Positions 1-9,175 of a DNA stretch of 64,000 bases are shown in pieces. Each line of letters starts with the position of its first letter. Positions within the stretch are counted from its first letter, which is position 1. The stretch comes from Terriglobus aquaticus. Its GTDB lineage: Bacteria; Acidobacteriota; Terriglobia; Terriglobales; Acidobacteriaceae. Below the pieces are notes generated by a model. It made no database searches. It was given only the letters and a program-made list of their open reading frames with translations, and was not told the origin of the DNA. The position numbers were made by a program, and so were the translations under genes. The DNA is taken from contig NZ_JAGSYB010000001.1 in assembly GCF_025685415.1 (NCBI RefSeq), forward strand, positions 1,736,001 to 1,800,000, given 5' to 3'.

Positions 1-289
1 CCTGCTCCACGTGCTCCACTTCAGCCTCAGGATGCACGCCGACCAACTGCGCTGGGCGGGCCGGGTTGGTGGATCGAATCTTGCCTGGGGCGTGCACCCG
101 GTTGCCACCGATGATCAGCGGATACTCATGGCCGAGCTGCGACTCCACATAGCGCAGAGCTTCCTGCATGCCGCGCTTCACGTCGGCAAGGGTGAAATCG
201 AGAAATGCCTCGTTGCGGAAAGGCGCGATTGGCGCGGGGCCGCTAGTTGGATCCGTATCGTGCAACGTGGGAATAGTGCTCGTGGCCAT
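1..289 (-). CDS. L-glutamate gamma-semialdehyde (pyrroline-5-carboxylate) dehydrogenase, N-terminal part
   Basis: Partial gene running off the left edge; about 96 N-terminal residues are visible. The translation contains the signature YPLIIGGNRV followed by STNPARPAQLVGVH, typical of the N-terminal region of the aldehyde dehydrogenases that oxidise glutamate semialdehyde to glutamate in proline catabolism (RocA/PruA family). The catalytic domain lies outside the window, so the call rests on this N-terminal motif. The ATG at 287-289 is preceded at exactly 6 nt by TAAACT, so the transcript is probably leaderless. It lies downstream of, and on the same strand as, the large glycosyltransferase. 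Confidence 0.8.
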   Translation of the reverse strand, partial: MATSTIPTLHDTDPTSGPAPIAPFRNEAFLDFTLADVKRGMQEALRYVESQLGHEYPLIIGGNRVHAPGKIRSTNPARPAQLVGVHPEAEVEHVEQ

Positions 290-295
290 AGCTCA

Positions 296-301
296 AGTTT
301 A
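296..301 (-). promoter_or_regulatory. -10-like TAAACT box of the P5C dehydrogenase gene (leaderless type)
   Basis: TAAACT on the minus strand ends 6 nt before the ATG, the spacing expected if transcription starts on the start codon. No -35 element is evident. Confidence 0.45.
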
Positions 302-326
302 CGCCGCACCCGGGCGGGGTTGCAGC

Positions 327-3300
327 TCAGGAACCGGGCGAGGGAGAACCGTTCAGCATCTGATCCGTCGACTTGCTCATTTTGGCAGTGCGCTCCAGCT
401 TGTCCCAGCTAAATGGCCGTCCGTCGATCACGCGCTTCACCGTCTTCAGCAGCACCACCGAGAACACCTGCCGATAGGTGAACCGCTGGATCCAGATATG
501 AACCAGCAGCCAGCCATCCCCCTTGCTCGCCGGATGCTTGCGTTCCAGCATGAACGCCAGCGCCGATGCCGAGAAGTCGATGATCATGAACGCCAGAAAG
601 TACGTCAGCAACTTCAGGAAGCTGGCGGAGCTCGCCGCCTCCGGGTGGAAGTGTCGGTCGTACAGCCAACGGAACAGGCTCGCCACAAACATCAGGTCGA
701 TCAGCGGCGAGACCAGCGGTAGCAGAATCTGGAAGATGATGATGTTGGGCAGTGCGAACAGGCCCATGGCGCGGCGGTTGCGCACCGCACCCAGGTGCTT
801 GAACACTGCCTGCATGATGCCGAAACTCCACCGGAACCGCTGGCGCATCAGGCCGTTGGCATTCACCGGAGCCTCGGTGAAGGCGAGTGCCTGGTCTTCG
901 TAGATGACCTCGTAGCCCTTTTCGAGCAGGATCATCGTCAGGTCGGCGTCTTCAGCGACGGTGTTCGAATGGTAGCCGCCGGCTTCCTGCACGGGAGCGT
1001 AGCGCCACGCGCCGATGGCTCCCGGCACCACCACGACCACATCGAACAGGTCCAGCGCGCGCCGCTCGAAGTTCTGGCTGGTGATGTATTCCAAGGCCTG
1101 CCAGCGTGTCCACAGATTCACACGGTTGCCGACCTTGGCGTTGCCAGCCACGGCACCGATCTTGGGATTGGCGAAGTGCGGCACCAGGCGAGCGATCGCG
1201 TCGTGCGCGATCACCGTGTCGGCATCGATGCCGACGTAGATCTCCTCTTGCACCAGGTTGCTCAAGGCATAGTTCAGCGCCTCCGCTTTGCCGGCGTTTT
1301 CCTTGCGAACTACGACGAGCCGCCCGCTCTCAATGTCGGCCGCGTAGGCCTCGCGCGCAACCTCCGCTGTGCGGTCCTTGGACCCATCGTCGATCACGAT
1401 GATCCGCAGATTCTTGTAGGTCGACATCATGACCGAGCGGATCGTCCGCACGATCACCTTCTCCTCGTTGTACGCCGGAATCAGCACGGCAACACGAGGC
1501 TCATAGTCGGGTCCGGCGTAGACCTTGCGCTTCCGGAAGCGATCGATCAGCGCGAACAGGCCGATGATGATCAGGCGCGCGCTCATCAGGATGTCGCCTA
1601 GAAAGAAGACCGCGACCACAAAGTGGTTGAACGTCGCCAGGCCAAAGAACGCGATCGAATCCACCATCGCAAACGCTTTGCGGCGCCATCCCGTTACGGA
1701 CGGCATCACCTGCTCGCGAGTCTTGCCGACAAGCGCACTGACTGGCACAAGTTCGTAGCCCCGCTTACGAAGTTCCTGGATCAGCACTGGTAGGGCGGCC
1801 ACGGTGGGCGATCGATCACCACCACCGTCATGCATCAGGATGATGGAACCGCGCAGGTCCTGTCGCTTTTCGCTGAGCTGAATCTGCTCCAGCACGCTTT
1901 GGACGATCTCCTGCGGCGTCTTGCGCGGGTGCTCGTCCCAGTCGTTCGTGTCGATCTTGTCGCCGACCACGATGTAACCGAGCTGCTGTACCCGTTCTAC
2001 GGGTGCCGCCTGGTCATTCGTATCGGGTTCCTGATCGATGGAGTATGGCGGCCGGAAGTACAGTGGCTGCACACCCAACTTCGCCGCGAACAGACGCTCC
2101 GTCAGGTTCAGTTGCAGGTCCACCTGCTTGGGTGAAATACCGCTGATGTCCGGGTGCGTAAAGGTGTGATTACCAATCTCGTGCCCCTCGCGGTACACGC
2201 GCTGCATCACGCCGACATTGTCCTCGGCCTCCTGGCCGATCATGAAGAACGTGCCTTTGACGCCGTACTTCTTCAGGATGTCCAAGATGCGGGGGGTGTA
2301 CTCCGGGTCGGGTCCATCGTCGAAACTGATCGCGAGCTTCTTGGGGTGGTAACCGAAATAGGTCACGGTGTACGACCGGGGAAGGATCGCCATTACATCG
2401 GAATCAATCAGCTTGGAATCATCATCAATGGTCAGAGTGCGATGCCCGCTCCGGGGACTTCCGGAGACGTGCATAACGTCACCCTCTCCTTCGATATCAA
2501 GGTCCCAGCCCGGAGGTACATCAGCTAGATCGTGCACCGGGTTCGCCTTCATCGGCTGATCCCATATCTTCCACAACGACTGGTCCTCTTCACCCAAACG
2601 CCACAGGGCAAACGTCTGGATGCCGAGTTGCCGCGCTGCACGCATCTCGTTATAGGTCGTCACAGCGTCCAGAAACCAGATCTCGTGCCGTTGCTGCTTG
2701 TCTTCGTCGTCGTAGGTGAAATGCGGATTTCGAGAAACGTCATCCAAGTCGACTTCGGAACCTGAATCGATGGCGGATTGCCATACGGATTGCATGGTTT
2801 TGTTGTCCGAGTAGATGACTTTCGGAGTGAACTTCGGCGCGGGTTGCTTCTTGCCCCGCTTTGCCTGCCCTTGCGAAGGCGGCAGCGACATGGTCCAGTC
2901 GTACCCGTAGCTGCCGATGGCGCAGACCAGCTTCTCCTTCGGCACCTCTGACAGAATCTTCTTGAGATTGTTGACGAACCAGTCCTGGCTTGCGATAGGG
3001 CCAGGACCGCTGTCGGTCTGGTGCTCGTCATAGTTCATCAGCAGCAAACCGTCAGAGTTCGCGGCCATGAATTTCAGATCCCAATCGTCATCGCCGACCG
3101 GCACGTTGATGTAAAGTCGCAGCCCACGCTGATGCATCAGCGTATACAGGTTTGCAATCAGTTCGCGGTAGCCCGCCTGAGCGTCAGAAGGAATGTCCTC
3201 AAAGTCGAGAGAGAGACCGTGATACCGCTGGTTCGAGGTCAGCAGCCTCATCGTCTGCGTAACGAAATTGGATCGCGCAGCAGGGTCCTTCAGAAAAACG

Positions 3301-3890
3301 CCCACGGCAGGGATAAAGGTCTGCTGTACGTCGTCGAAGTTGTTGACTAGGGGGAAGATTTCCGTGTTCGAGCCAGAGCTGGCGATCAGCCGCTCCACCT
3401 TGTTCTCAATGTCGATGCTGTGCACACCGGCGCGATCAACCACGTCAAATGGACGGCTATCGATGGAGTAGCCGGTCAACTTGCCATCCGGGGTGATGAC
3501 GTGGAGCCACTCGGGGAAAAGAAGATCGATTTGCTGCACGTGCTGCCGCAATGAGCTATAGCTGGATGCGTCGTAATCCACGTAGTAGGCCGCTCGCAAG
3601 CCTTCGTCGGTGTTTAGCGGAACATCCGACGGCTTACGGTCCGTCCGGCGGTGGGCCGAGCGCGCCTTCTTGCCTTTGTCAGCTAACAAAGGTGGCGTAT
3701 TCAGCGCGCGGTAGTTGTGCTTCGGCTGCTCGAGCAGCAGCTCCGGCAGGGGCCGGATGCGCAGAACACCGATCACGAAGATGACAAAGCAGACCAGTCC
3801 GAACGCGGCAGAGATGTCCAGGATGCGGCGCAGGCGCTTCCACCGCCGGCGTTGCTCGTCATAAAAGATCGGCTTGGTGCTGTTCGGCAT
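327..3890 (-). CDS. Trifunctional membrane protein: GH18-like domain, NodB polysaccharide deacetylase, GT2 glycosyltransferase
   Basis: 1187 aa. An N-terminal membrane segment (about 27-45) is followed by a GH18-like barrel with the catalytic-type motif LDFEDIP (D229-E231). Next is a NodB deacetylase domain (about 515-715) with FDDGPD at 523-528, HTFTH at 575-579, RPPYS and LMHDGGG. After hydrophobic segments (about 747-782) comes a processive GT2 domain with DDGS (834-837), DAD (889-891), EDAD (980-983) and QRFRW (1017-1021), then further membrane helices. GT2 enzymes of this layout polymerise N-acetylhexosamine chains; the deacetylase and hydrolase domains would modify or trim the exported chain. 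The ATG at 3890 was chosen because longer in-frame starts run into the divergent gene, because the membrane segment follows at the usual distance, and because TACGAT lies 8 nt upstream. The substrate is not determined. Confidence 0.9.
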   Translation of the reverse strand: MPNSTKPIFYDEQRRRWKRLRRILDISAAFGLVCFVIFVIGVLRIRPLPELLLEQPKHNYRALNTPPLLADKGKKARSAHRRTDRKPSDVPLNTDEGLRAAYYVDYDASSYSSLRQHVQQIDLLFPEWLHVITPDGKLTGYSIDSRPFDVVDRAGVHSIDIENKVERLIASSGSNTEIFPLVNNFDDVQQTFIPAVGVFLKDPAARSNFVTQTMRLLTSNQRYHGLSLDFEDIPSDAQAGYRELIANLYTLMHQRGLRLYINVPVGDDDWDLKFMAANSDGLLLMNYDEHQTDSGPGPIASQDWFVNNLKKILSEVPKEKLVCAIGSYGYDWTMSLPPSQGQAKRGKKQPAPKFTPKVIYSDNKTMQSVWQSAIDSGSEVDLDDVSRNPHFTYDDEDKQQRHEIWFLDAVTTYNEMRAARQLGIQTFALWRLGEEDQSLWKIWDQPMKANPVHDLADVPPGWDLDIEGEGDVMHVSGSPRSGHRTLTIDDDSKLIDSDVMAILPRSYTVTYFGYHPKKLAISFDDGPDPEYTPRILDILKKYGVKGTFFMIGQEAEDNVGVMQRVYREGHEIGNHTFTHPDISGISPKQVDLQLNLTERLFAAKLGVQPLYFRPPYSIDQEPDTNDQAAPVERVQQLGYIVVGDKIDTNDWDEHPRKTPQEIVQSVLEQIQLSEKRQDLRGSIILMHDGGGDRSPTVAALPVLIQELRKRGYELVPVSALVGKTREQVMPSVTGWRRKAFAMVDSIAFFGLATFNHFVVAVFFLGDILMSARLIIIGLFALIDRFRKRKVYAGPDYEPRVAVLIPAYNEEKVIVRTIRSVMMSTYKNLRIIVIDDGSKDRTAEVAREAYAADIESGRLVVVRKENAGKAEALNYALSNLVQEEIYVGIDADTVIAHDAIARLVPHFANPKIGAVAGNAKVGNRVNLWTRWQALEYITSQNFERRALDLFDVVVVVPGAIGAWRYAPVQEAGGYHSNTVAEDADLTMILLEKGYEVIYEDQALAFTEAPVNANGLMRQRFRWSFGIMQAVFKHLGAVRNRRAMGLFALPNIIIFQILLPLVSPLIDLMFVASLFRWLYDRHFHPEAASSASFLKLLTYFLAFMIIDFSASALAFMLERKHPASKGDGWLLVHIWIQRFTYRQVFSVVLLKTVKRVIDGRPFSWDKLERTAKMSKSTDQMLNGSPSPGS

Positions 3891-3898
3891 GCCCTTGT

Positions 3899-3904
3899 AT
3901 CGTA
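3899..3904 (-). promoter_or_regulatory. -10-like TACGAT box of the GH18/NodB/GT2 gene
   Basis: TACGAT on the minus strand, 8 nt before the ATG; supports the 3890 start and a leaderless or near-leaderless mRNA. Confidence 0.4.
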
Positions 3905-3948
3905 CCGTCCCGACTCGCTCACTTGTCAGCAATCCGGTGAACTGCCGG

Positions 3949-3954
3949 TATGAT
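3949..3954 (+). promoter_or_regulatory. -10-like TATGAT box of the GT-C glycosyltransferase gene
   Basis: TATGAT 8 nt before the ATG at 3963. It lies back to back with the minus-strand TACGAT box at 3899-3904, so the two envelope glycosyltransferase genes appear to be transcribed divergently from a 72-bp interval. Confidence 0.4.
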
Positions 3955-3962
3955 GCAAGTCG

Positions 3963-5345
3963 ATGCGAAAGGTCCATTGGCGCGGAGCCGGTTTTCTGGT
4001 TGCCGCGTTCCTGTTGGCGGGGTTGGTTCTGCGCTGGTACTTCGTGCAGTACCAGCCCTTTGTCGCAGGCGATTCCAGCCTCTACCTCGACATCTCGCAG
4101 AACTGGATCGACGCCCACATCTATGGTCTGTCGACGAACGCGGCGCCCCGCCCCACACTGATCCGGCTGCCCGGATATCCCATGGTGCTCGCGGCCATTC
4201 AGCTAGCCGTGCCAAGCTCGAGTGCCGCGCCAGACGGTTCCGGCGTGTTCCGCTTGCTCATGTGGCTACAGGTGTTGGTAGACCTGGCGACCTGCGTTCT
4301 GGTGTCTCGCCTGGCATGGCGCAACTTCGGTCGCCGCGCCGGTCTGTCCGCGCTGGCCATGAGCTCGCTTTGCCCGTTCCTGGCGAACTACACCGCCGTG
4401 CCGCTCACTGAATGCTTTGTGCTGTTCACGGTCGCGCTTGCGTTCTGGGCCGCCGACCTGTGGCGACGGCAGCCACGCATGGTGTGGCTCGTTGTTGCCG
4501 CACTTGCGCTGGGCTACAGCATTCTGCTTCGGCCCGACCAGGGGCTGCTGGCCGCGGCCGTGATCCCCCTGTTTGTCCGCACGTCTGGAGAACGCCACAC
4601 GTGGCGATTTGCTCTGCTCTGCGCCTCCTTGACCCTCCTGCCGCTGGTCCCATGGACCGTACGCAATGCACGCACCTTCCACGTCTTTCAGCCGCTCTCT
4701 CCCAAGTCCGCCACCGACCCCGGCGAGCCGTATGCCAAGGGATTCCCGCACTGGTATCGGACCTTTGCCATCGACTTCACCAGCACGGAAGACGCCTACT
4801 GGAACTATCCGGAGATCGCAGTCGACGCAGCCGACTTGCCCACCCGCGCCTATGACACACCGCAGCAGCGAGCGACCGCAACAAGGCTGCTGCACCAGGC
4901 CGCCGCCGCAAAGAAGCTGCGCCCCGACGTCGAATCCGGCTTCGACAAGCTCGCCGCCGAGCGCATCCACGCTCATCCATTCCGGTATTACGTTGCGTTG
5001 CCCATCGCGCGGCTCGTCAACATGCTGCTGCACCCGCGTATCGAGATGCTCCCGATTGACGAACGTTGGTGGCGCTTCCGCCTCCATCCCGGCCAGACGG
5101 TTTTCGCCACCGCGTACGCTGCGCTCAATCTGGCCTACATGGTGTTGGCGGCGCTCGGCTTGCGATCTGCCTTCCGCGTCGCCCCTGCCCTTTCCGCCAG
5201 CATGTGCGCCTTCGTCCTGCTGCGATGCGCTCTGCTGCTCACACTGGACAACGCGGAGCAGCGCTACACGCTGGAGTTCCTGCCAGTCTTTTTCTTCTTC
5301 GCCGCCGCATGGTTCGCCCGGCCTCCAGGGCGCGAGGCGGCATGA
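3963..5345 (+). CDS. GT-C fold membrane glycosyltransferase (GT39/ArnT-like)
   Basis: 460 aa polytopic membrane protein with about ten hydrophobic stretches. The first external loop carries GDSSLYLDI, with the acidic residue typical of the catalytic loop of polyprenyl-phosphate-sugar dependent transferases, and RLPGYP follows, a common signature of bacterial GT39/PMT-like proteins. Members move a sugar from a lipid phosphate carrier to a protein or glycolipid on the outer face of the cytoplasmic membrane; donor and acceptor cannot be read from sequence. It is divergent from the GH18/NodB/GT2 gene and overlaps the next small gene by 4 bp (ATGA), so the two are probably translationally coupled. 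Confidence 0.8.
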   Translation: MRKVHWRGAGFLVAAFLLAGLVLRWYFVQYQPFVAGDSSLYLDISQNWIDAHIYGLSTNAAPRPTLIRLPGYPMVLAAIQLAVPSSSAAPDGSGVFRLLMWLQVLVDLATCVLVSRLAWRNFGRRAGLSALAMSSLCPFLANYTAVPLTECFVLFTVALAFWAADLWRRQPRMVWLVVAALALGYSILLRPDQGLLAAAVIPLFVRTSGERHTWRFALLCASLTLLPLVPWTVRNARTFHVFQPLSPKSATDPGEPYAKGFPHWYRTFAIDFTSTEDAYWNYPEIAVDAADLPTRAYDTPQQRATATRLLHQAAAAKKLRPDVESGFDKLAAERIHAHPFRYYVALPIARLVNMLLHPRIEMLPIDERWWRFRLHPGQTVFATAYAALNLAYMVLAALGLRSAFRVAPALSASMCAFVLLRCALLLTLDNAEQRYTLEFLPVFFFFAAAWFARPPGREAA

Positions 5346-5638
5346 ACCGCGATGAGCAGATCGCACGCTGGAAGCTGTTGACAGAACACCTGCTGCCCCA
5401 CCGCGCACGCGAACAGCACTGGCCTCTGCGGCTGGATCACTGCTTCAAGCGCGTTTGCCTCGACTACGCCTTTCAGGACGTCTGGTACAACCACCTGCAG
5501 AAGCCAGCGGAGCGGCACATCACAGGCGATGCGCTGGCGCGTGCTCTGGAGTGCGCAGAAGCTCTCCTCTCGGACGATGCCACGCTATTACGCCGACGCA
5601 ACGAAGATAGCTTGCGCTGGCGCGGCAAACTGCGATGA
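5342..5638 (+). CDS. Small conserved-looking protein of unknown function
   Basis: 98 aa soluble, charged protein (starts MNRDEQIARWKLL). Its ATG overlaps the stop of the upstream glycosyltransferase in an ATGA junction, which fixes the start and suggests coupled translation. It contains a Cys/Trp-rich central part (DHCFKRVCLDYAFQDVWYNH) and a basic C terminus. I do not recognise a family. The coupling suggests a role tied to the transferase, but this is inference. Confidence 0.6.
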   Translation: MNRDEQIARWKLLTEHLLPHRAREQHWPLRLDHCFKRVCLDYAFQDVWYNHLQKPAERHITGDALARALECAEALLSDDATLLRRRNEDSLRWRGKLR

Positions 5639-5691
5639 CACTCTTTGCTGATAACGCTTGTCGAGCGCACGCTAACCGCGACGACGAGCTT

Positions 5692-6876
5692 CTAAGCACG
5701 CCCCCTGCGCAGCTTCGAAGCCATCCAGAACTGCTGCAGGATGTAGCTGTCCGTCATGCCTGCGATGTAGTCGGCGATCACGCGCGGCAGCCCTTCGGTC
5801 TTGCTCTCCTCCACATAGCTGGGCGGCATGCGGTCAGGATGCTGCAGAAAGAAATGAAACAGCAGCGCTACGACGTTGTCGGCCTTTTCGTGTTCCGCCT
5901 CCAGCGTCGAGCAGGTGTACAGGTGATCGTGCAGGTAACGCTTCTCCTGCAGGCGCATCGCCTCCATTTCCGGAGAAAAGACGGCGATCCTCTCCGGGAA
6001 CTGCCGCACCTCATCCAGGGTCGCTAGGCCGGCATCGTCCACTCGGCGGCGCATGGTCGCAATCAGGTCAGCCGTCAGTTCGTCCTGCATCCACTGCAGC
6101 GCTTCGTGAAACAGGAACTTGCGATCCACCGTCGGGTGCAGATCGCGCATGCGATCGTACGCCCGGCCCATAATGCCGATGTGATCGCAGATGTGCTCGA
6201 TTTCCAGCAGACCCGACTCCACACCGTCGTCCAGATCCGCCGTCAGGTAGGCGATTTCATCGGCCAGGTCGATCAACTGCGCCTCAAGCGGCGGACGCTG
6301 ACCCAGGTAGTACGCATCGAGCTCCGGGTACTCCTCCGCCGCATAATCGCGCGAGTGCTTGATGATGCCCTCGCGCACGCCCAGCGTCAGGTTCAAACCG
6401 CGGTGCGCGGCGTACCAGTCTTCAAAGTGTTCCACAATGCGCAGCGCGTGCAGATTGTGATCGAACCGGCCACCATGCTCGCGCAGGCATCGATCCAGCG
6501 CACGCTCGCCCGCATGGCCGAAGGGCGGATGGCCGATGTCGTGCACCAGCGCCAGCGCTTCGACCAGCTCTTCGTTCAGCCGGAGGGCACGCGCAACTTC
6601 ACGCGCAATCTGCACCACCTCGATCGTGTGGGTCAGCCGCGACCGAAAGTGATCGCTCTCGCGGCTGGTGAAGACCTGCGTCTTGCCGGCAAGGCGCCGG
6701 AACGCACGCGCCTGCACAATGCGCTGCCGGTCCTGTTCAAAAGGCGACAGCTTCGCCTGCACCGGCTCATCCCACACGCGCGGCGACAGCGCCTGTTCCG
6801 CGGCACCCCACACTGACAGCCGGCTCAGACCAGTTGCGGCTGTGCCGGCTATGTCGTGCTGAACAGATCCCTTCAC
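5692..6876 (-). CDS. dgt: Deoxyguanosinetriphosphate triphosphohydrolase-like HD protein
   Basis: 394 aa. dGTPases split dNTPs into deoxynucleoside and triphosphate. The HD-domain metal motif is visible: RLTHT (H83), then VHDIGHPPFGH (H112-D113), with a later YLTADLDDG supplying the final Asp. The N-terminal RAFRRLAGKTQVF is the usual dGTPase signature. Length matches the short type II dGTPase-like subgroup. It is the last gene of a minus-strand pair, 11 bp after the TPR protein, and presumably shares its mRNA. Substrate preference cannot be read from sequence. Confidence 0.9.
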   Translation of the reverse strand: MKGSVQHDIAGTAATGLSRLSVWGAAEQALSPRVWDEPVQAKLSPFEQDRQRIVQARAFRRLAGKTQVFTSRESDHFRSRLTHTIEVVQIAREVARALRLNEELVEALALVHDIGHPPFGHAGERALDRCLREHGGRFDHNLHALRIVEHFEDWYAAHRGLNLTLGVREGIIKHSRDYAAEEYPELDAYYLGQRPPLEAQLIDLADEIAYLTADLDDGVESGLLEIEHICDHIGIMGRAYDRMRDLHPTVDRKFLFHEALQWMQDELTADLIATMRRRVDDAGLATLDEVRQFPERIAVFSPEMEAMRLQEKRYLHDHLYTCSTLEAEHEKADNVVALLFHFFLQHPDRMPPSYVEESKTEGLPRVIADYIAGMTDSYILQQFWMASKLRRGRA

Positions 6877-6887
6877 TCAGTCCCAGA

Positions 6888-8981
6888 CTACGGCGTCAAG
6901 CGGGTTTCCCGCGAGTTCTTCGCCAGCTTCACCCGCGCGGTATCCAGGCGCTTGTGCAGCTTCGTCACATCGTCCTGCTCGATGTCCGCGGGCAGCGATC
7001 GCGCATACTCTGTCTGTGCGCGCTCCCACTGTGCGACGGCCAGCTTCAACTTGCCGTTGCGCTCCATGGCCTGACCCAGGTGGTCGTGCAGCGTCGGATC
7101 ATTCGGGTTGCGATCGACCGCCTGCTGCAGCTCGGTTTCCGCCATCGCGTACTGGCCCGATTTGAAGTACGCCCAGCCCAGCGAATCCAGATAGGCGTAG
7201 TTCTGCGGGTCCAGCTCGACCGCTTTCTTCAGCATCGCCGTCGCTTCAGTCAGCTTCACTCCACGATCCGCATACATATAGCCCAGGCTGTTCAACGCCG
7301 CCGCATTGTTCGGATCGATCGCGAGCAGAGCCTTCAGGTCCTTCTCCGCCTCGTCAATGTTGTTCTGCTTGTCTGCAATGCTGCCGCGCAAAAACAGCGG
7401 GTAGATCTTATCGTCCGGCTTTTGCGAGAACACTTCGGCCTTCTCAATCGCGGCAATCGCCTCCGGGTACTTCTTCAGCCGGAAGTACATTTGCGCGATC
7501 GTCAGGTACACGCCGCGGTCTTCTTTCTTGCCGGTCAACTGCTTGTTGGCGATGGCGAAAGCCTCGTCCACCTTGCCGGTGTCCAGCAACTGCCCCGCGT
7601 ACAGCGTCTGAATGTCGCTGTCTTTCGGCAGAGCCGTAGCGGCGGCCTGTGCCACCTGCAACGCCTTAGCGTAGTCGTGCACATCCCGATAGGTATCCAC
7701 CTCATCGCTATAGCCGCGCTCGCGCAGGTCGCCACCCAGTTGCACCATCTGCTCGTACACCGCGGCGGCATCCGCAGTGCGGCCCTGCTCGCGGTACAGA
7801 TTTCCCAGCCGCTCCAGGAAGAGGCCGCGATTCGTCTTGTCCCCGTCCGTCGCATTCGGGTCGTACTTTGCCGGCCCGGCAAGTGCGGTTTTCAGCACCT
7901 GCTCCGCGTCGCTGTAGCGGCCCAGCGAGTCATAAATCAGCGCTTCGTTGTAATTCAACTCCAGCGAATCCGGGACAAGCGCTTCCGCCTTCTTGATCGT
8001 GGTCAGCGCCTGGTCGTAGCTTCCCTTCCGGCGCTGCACCTCCGACAGGCGGATGTAGCTCTGCGCGTCCTGCGGTTCGGCAGCGACAATCTGCTTCAGC
8101 TGGTCCTGCGCCGCGTCCAACTGGCCGTCGGTCAACAGCGCACTTGCCAGTCCGCGACGAGCATCCAGGTTGTCAGGGTCGTCATCGATCGCACGCTGGT
8201 AGGCGGCTGCGGCCTCTTTCGGCTTGTGCAACTGATCGTAGGTTCCGCCAAGCGCAAGCTCCATACGCGAGGTACGATCCTCTGGCGGGACGGCAGACAG
8301 CGTCGTCACCACGCGTTGCAGGTCGCCCTGCTCGCTATAGAGCCGTGCCAGGTTCAGCAGCGAATCTTCCGAACCGGAGTCCAGCGCCTGCGCTGCCTTG
8401 AACTGCGCTTCCGCCTTGCTTGAGTTGTGCGCCAGCTCATACAACTGGCCCAGCAGCAGGTGGTTCTCTACCGAATCCGGTTCCAGCTTGACCAGGGTCT
8501 CGTACTCGGTAGTCGCCAGCGTCAGCATCTGCGACTGTTGGCCGTTCTGCACGTCGCCTAGCGAACGGAAGTAAATGCGGCCGAGCAGCCGATGCGCCTC
8601 TACGTCGTCCGGGCTCTGCTTCACCTGGTCCTGCGCCACCTGCACGGCTTCGCGGATGCGCCCGACCTTGAAATACAGTTCGGCAAGTCCGTCCTGCAGC
8701 ATCTTGGAGCTGGGATCGGCCGACAGCGCCAGCTTGTACTGCTCGATGGCCTGCGTCGCGTAGTCCGATCGGCCCTGCGTCGTCGCCAGATCCTCATAGA
8801 TCTGTGCCAGGCCGTAGTGATAGTAAGCGGACGAGCGACCGTTGTTGGACGGGACCGTCGCTACCCCGGCGGATGCTGCCGGCGCAGGATCCTGTTTCTG
8901 CGCGGCGATGGGCAGGGCGCTGATGGCAGCCAGCGCAAGTGCGGCAATACGAATCGGTGTGCTGCGGTGCGGACCGGTCAT
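6888..8981 (-). CDS. Exported tetratricopeptide-repeat protein
   Basis: 697 aa. The N terminus (MTGPHRSTPIRIAALALAA...LPIAAQ) is a signal peptide, so the protein is predicted to be periplasmic or envelope-associated. The rest is an almost continuous array of TPR-like helical pairs (for example AAYQRAIDDDPDNLDARRG and LGYMYADRGVKLTEA), probably a dozen or more repeats. Such proteins scaffold protein complexes; no enzymatic motif is visible. It sits 11 bp upstream of dgt on the same strand. Partner unknown. Confidence 0.85.
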   Translation of the reverse strand: MTGPHRSTPIRIAALALAAISALPIAAQKQDPAPAASAGVATVPSNNGRSSAYYHYGLAQIYEDLATTQGRSDYATQAIEQYKLALSADPSSKMLQDGLAELYFKVGRIREAVQVAQDQVKQSPDDVEAHRLLGRIYFRSLGDVQNGQQSQMLTLATTEYETLVKLEPDSVENHLLLGQLYELAHNSSKAEAQFKAAQALDSGSEDSLLNLARLYSEQGDLQRVVTTLSAVPPEDRTSRMELALGGTYDQLHKPKEAAAAYQRAIDDDPDNLDARRGLASALLTDGQLDAAQDQLKQIVAAEPQDAQSYIRLSEVQRRKGSYDQALTTIKKAEALVPDSLELNYNEALIYDSLGRYSDAEQVLKTALAGPAKYDPNATDGDKTNRGLFLERLGNLYREQGRTADAAAVYEQMVQLGGDLRERGYSDEVDTYRDVHDYAKALQVAQAAATALPKDSDIQTLYAGQLLDTGKVDEAFAIANKQLTGKKEDRGVYLTIAQMYFRLKKYPEAIAAIEKAEVFSQKPDDKIYPLFLRGSIADKQNNIDEAEKDLKALLAIDPNNAAALNSLGYMYADRGVKLTEATAMLKKAVELDPQNYAYLDSLGWAYFKSGQYAMAETELQQAVDRNPNDPTLHDHLGQAMERNGKLKLAVAQWERAQTEYARSLPADIEQDDVTKLHKRLDTARVKLAKNSRETRLTP

Positions 8982-9175
8982 CGGAAAAAACTCACTTTCG
9001 CCCGGGTGTCCGCTCGGTCATGGCCGTTCCGGGTCTTGGCGCGTGTCACTCATTAGACGATAGATGCCGCACGGAGTTGCGCTGTTCCCCCGCGCGACCG
9101 AGCGGAGAAGAAGACAGAAGCCGCCAGAAGCGCCTGCGAGTGCGCCCTGGGCCGCTTCCAGTCCTTCCGTGCGCA
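8982..9175. other. Intergenic gap between purH and the TPR gene
   Basis: 194 bp without a supportable gene. No strong hairpin, repeat or promoter-like box was found; the upstream end presumably holds the TPR gene leader. Confidence 0.4.

Noticed and set aside
3923-3954. TTGTCA as a -35 box for the GT-C gene
   Set aside because: Spacing to TATGAT is 20 bp, outside the usual 16-18 bp; not counted as evidence.
3891-4118. N-terminal extension of the GH18/NodB/GT2 gene to 4118
   Set aside because: Would overlap the divergent GT-C gene by about 150 bp and adds a sequence with no membrane or domain character; the ATG at 3890 has the local promoter box.
6834-8423. Plus-strand open frame of about 530 codons opposite the TPR gene
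   Set aside because: Low-complexity Arg/Gln/Leu composition, antisense to a clear signal-peptide TPR protein.
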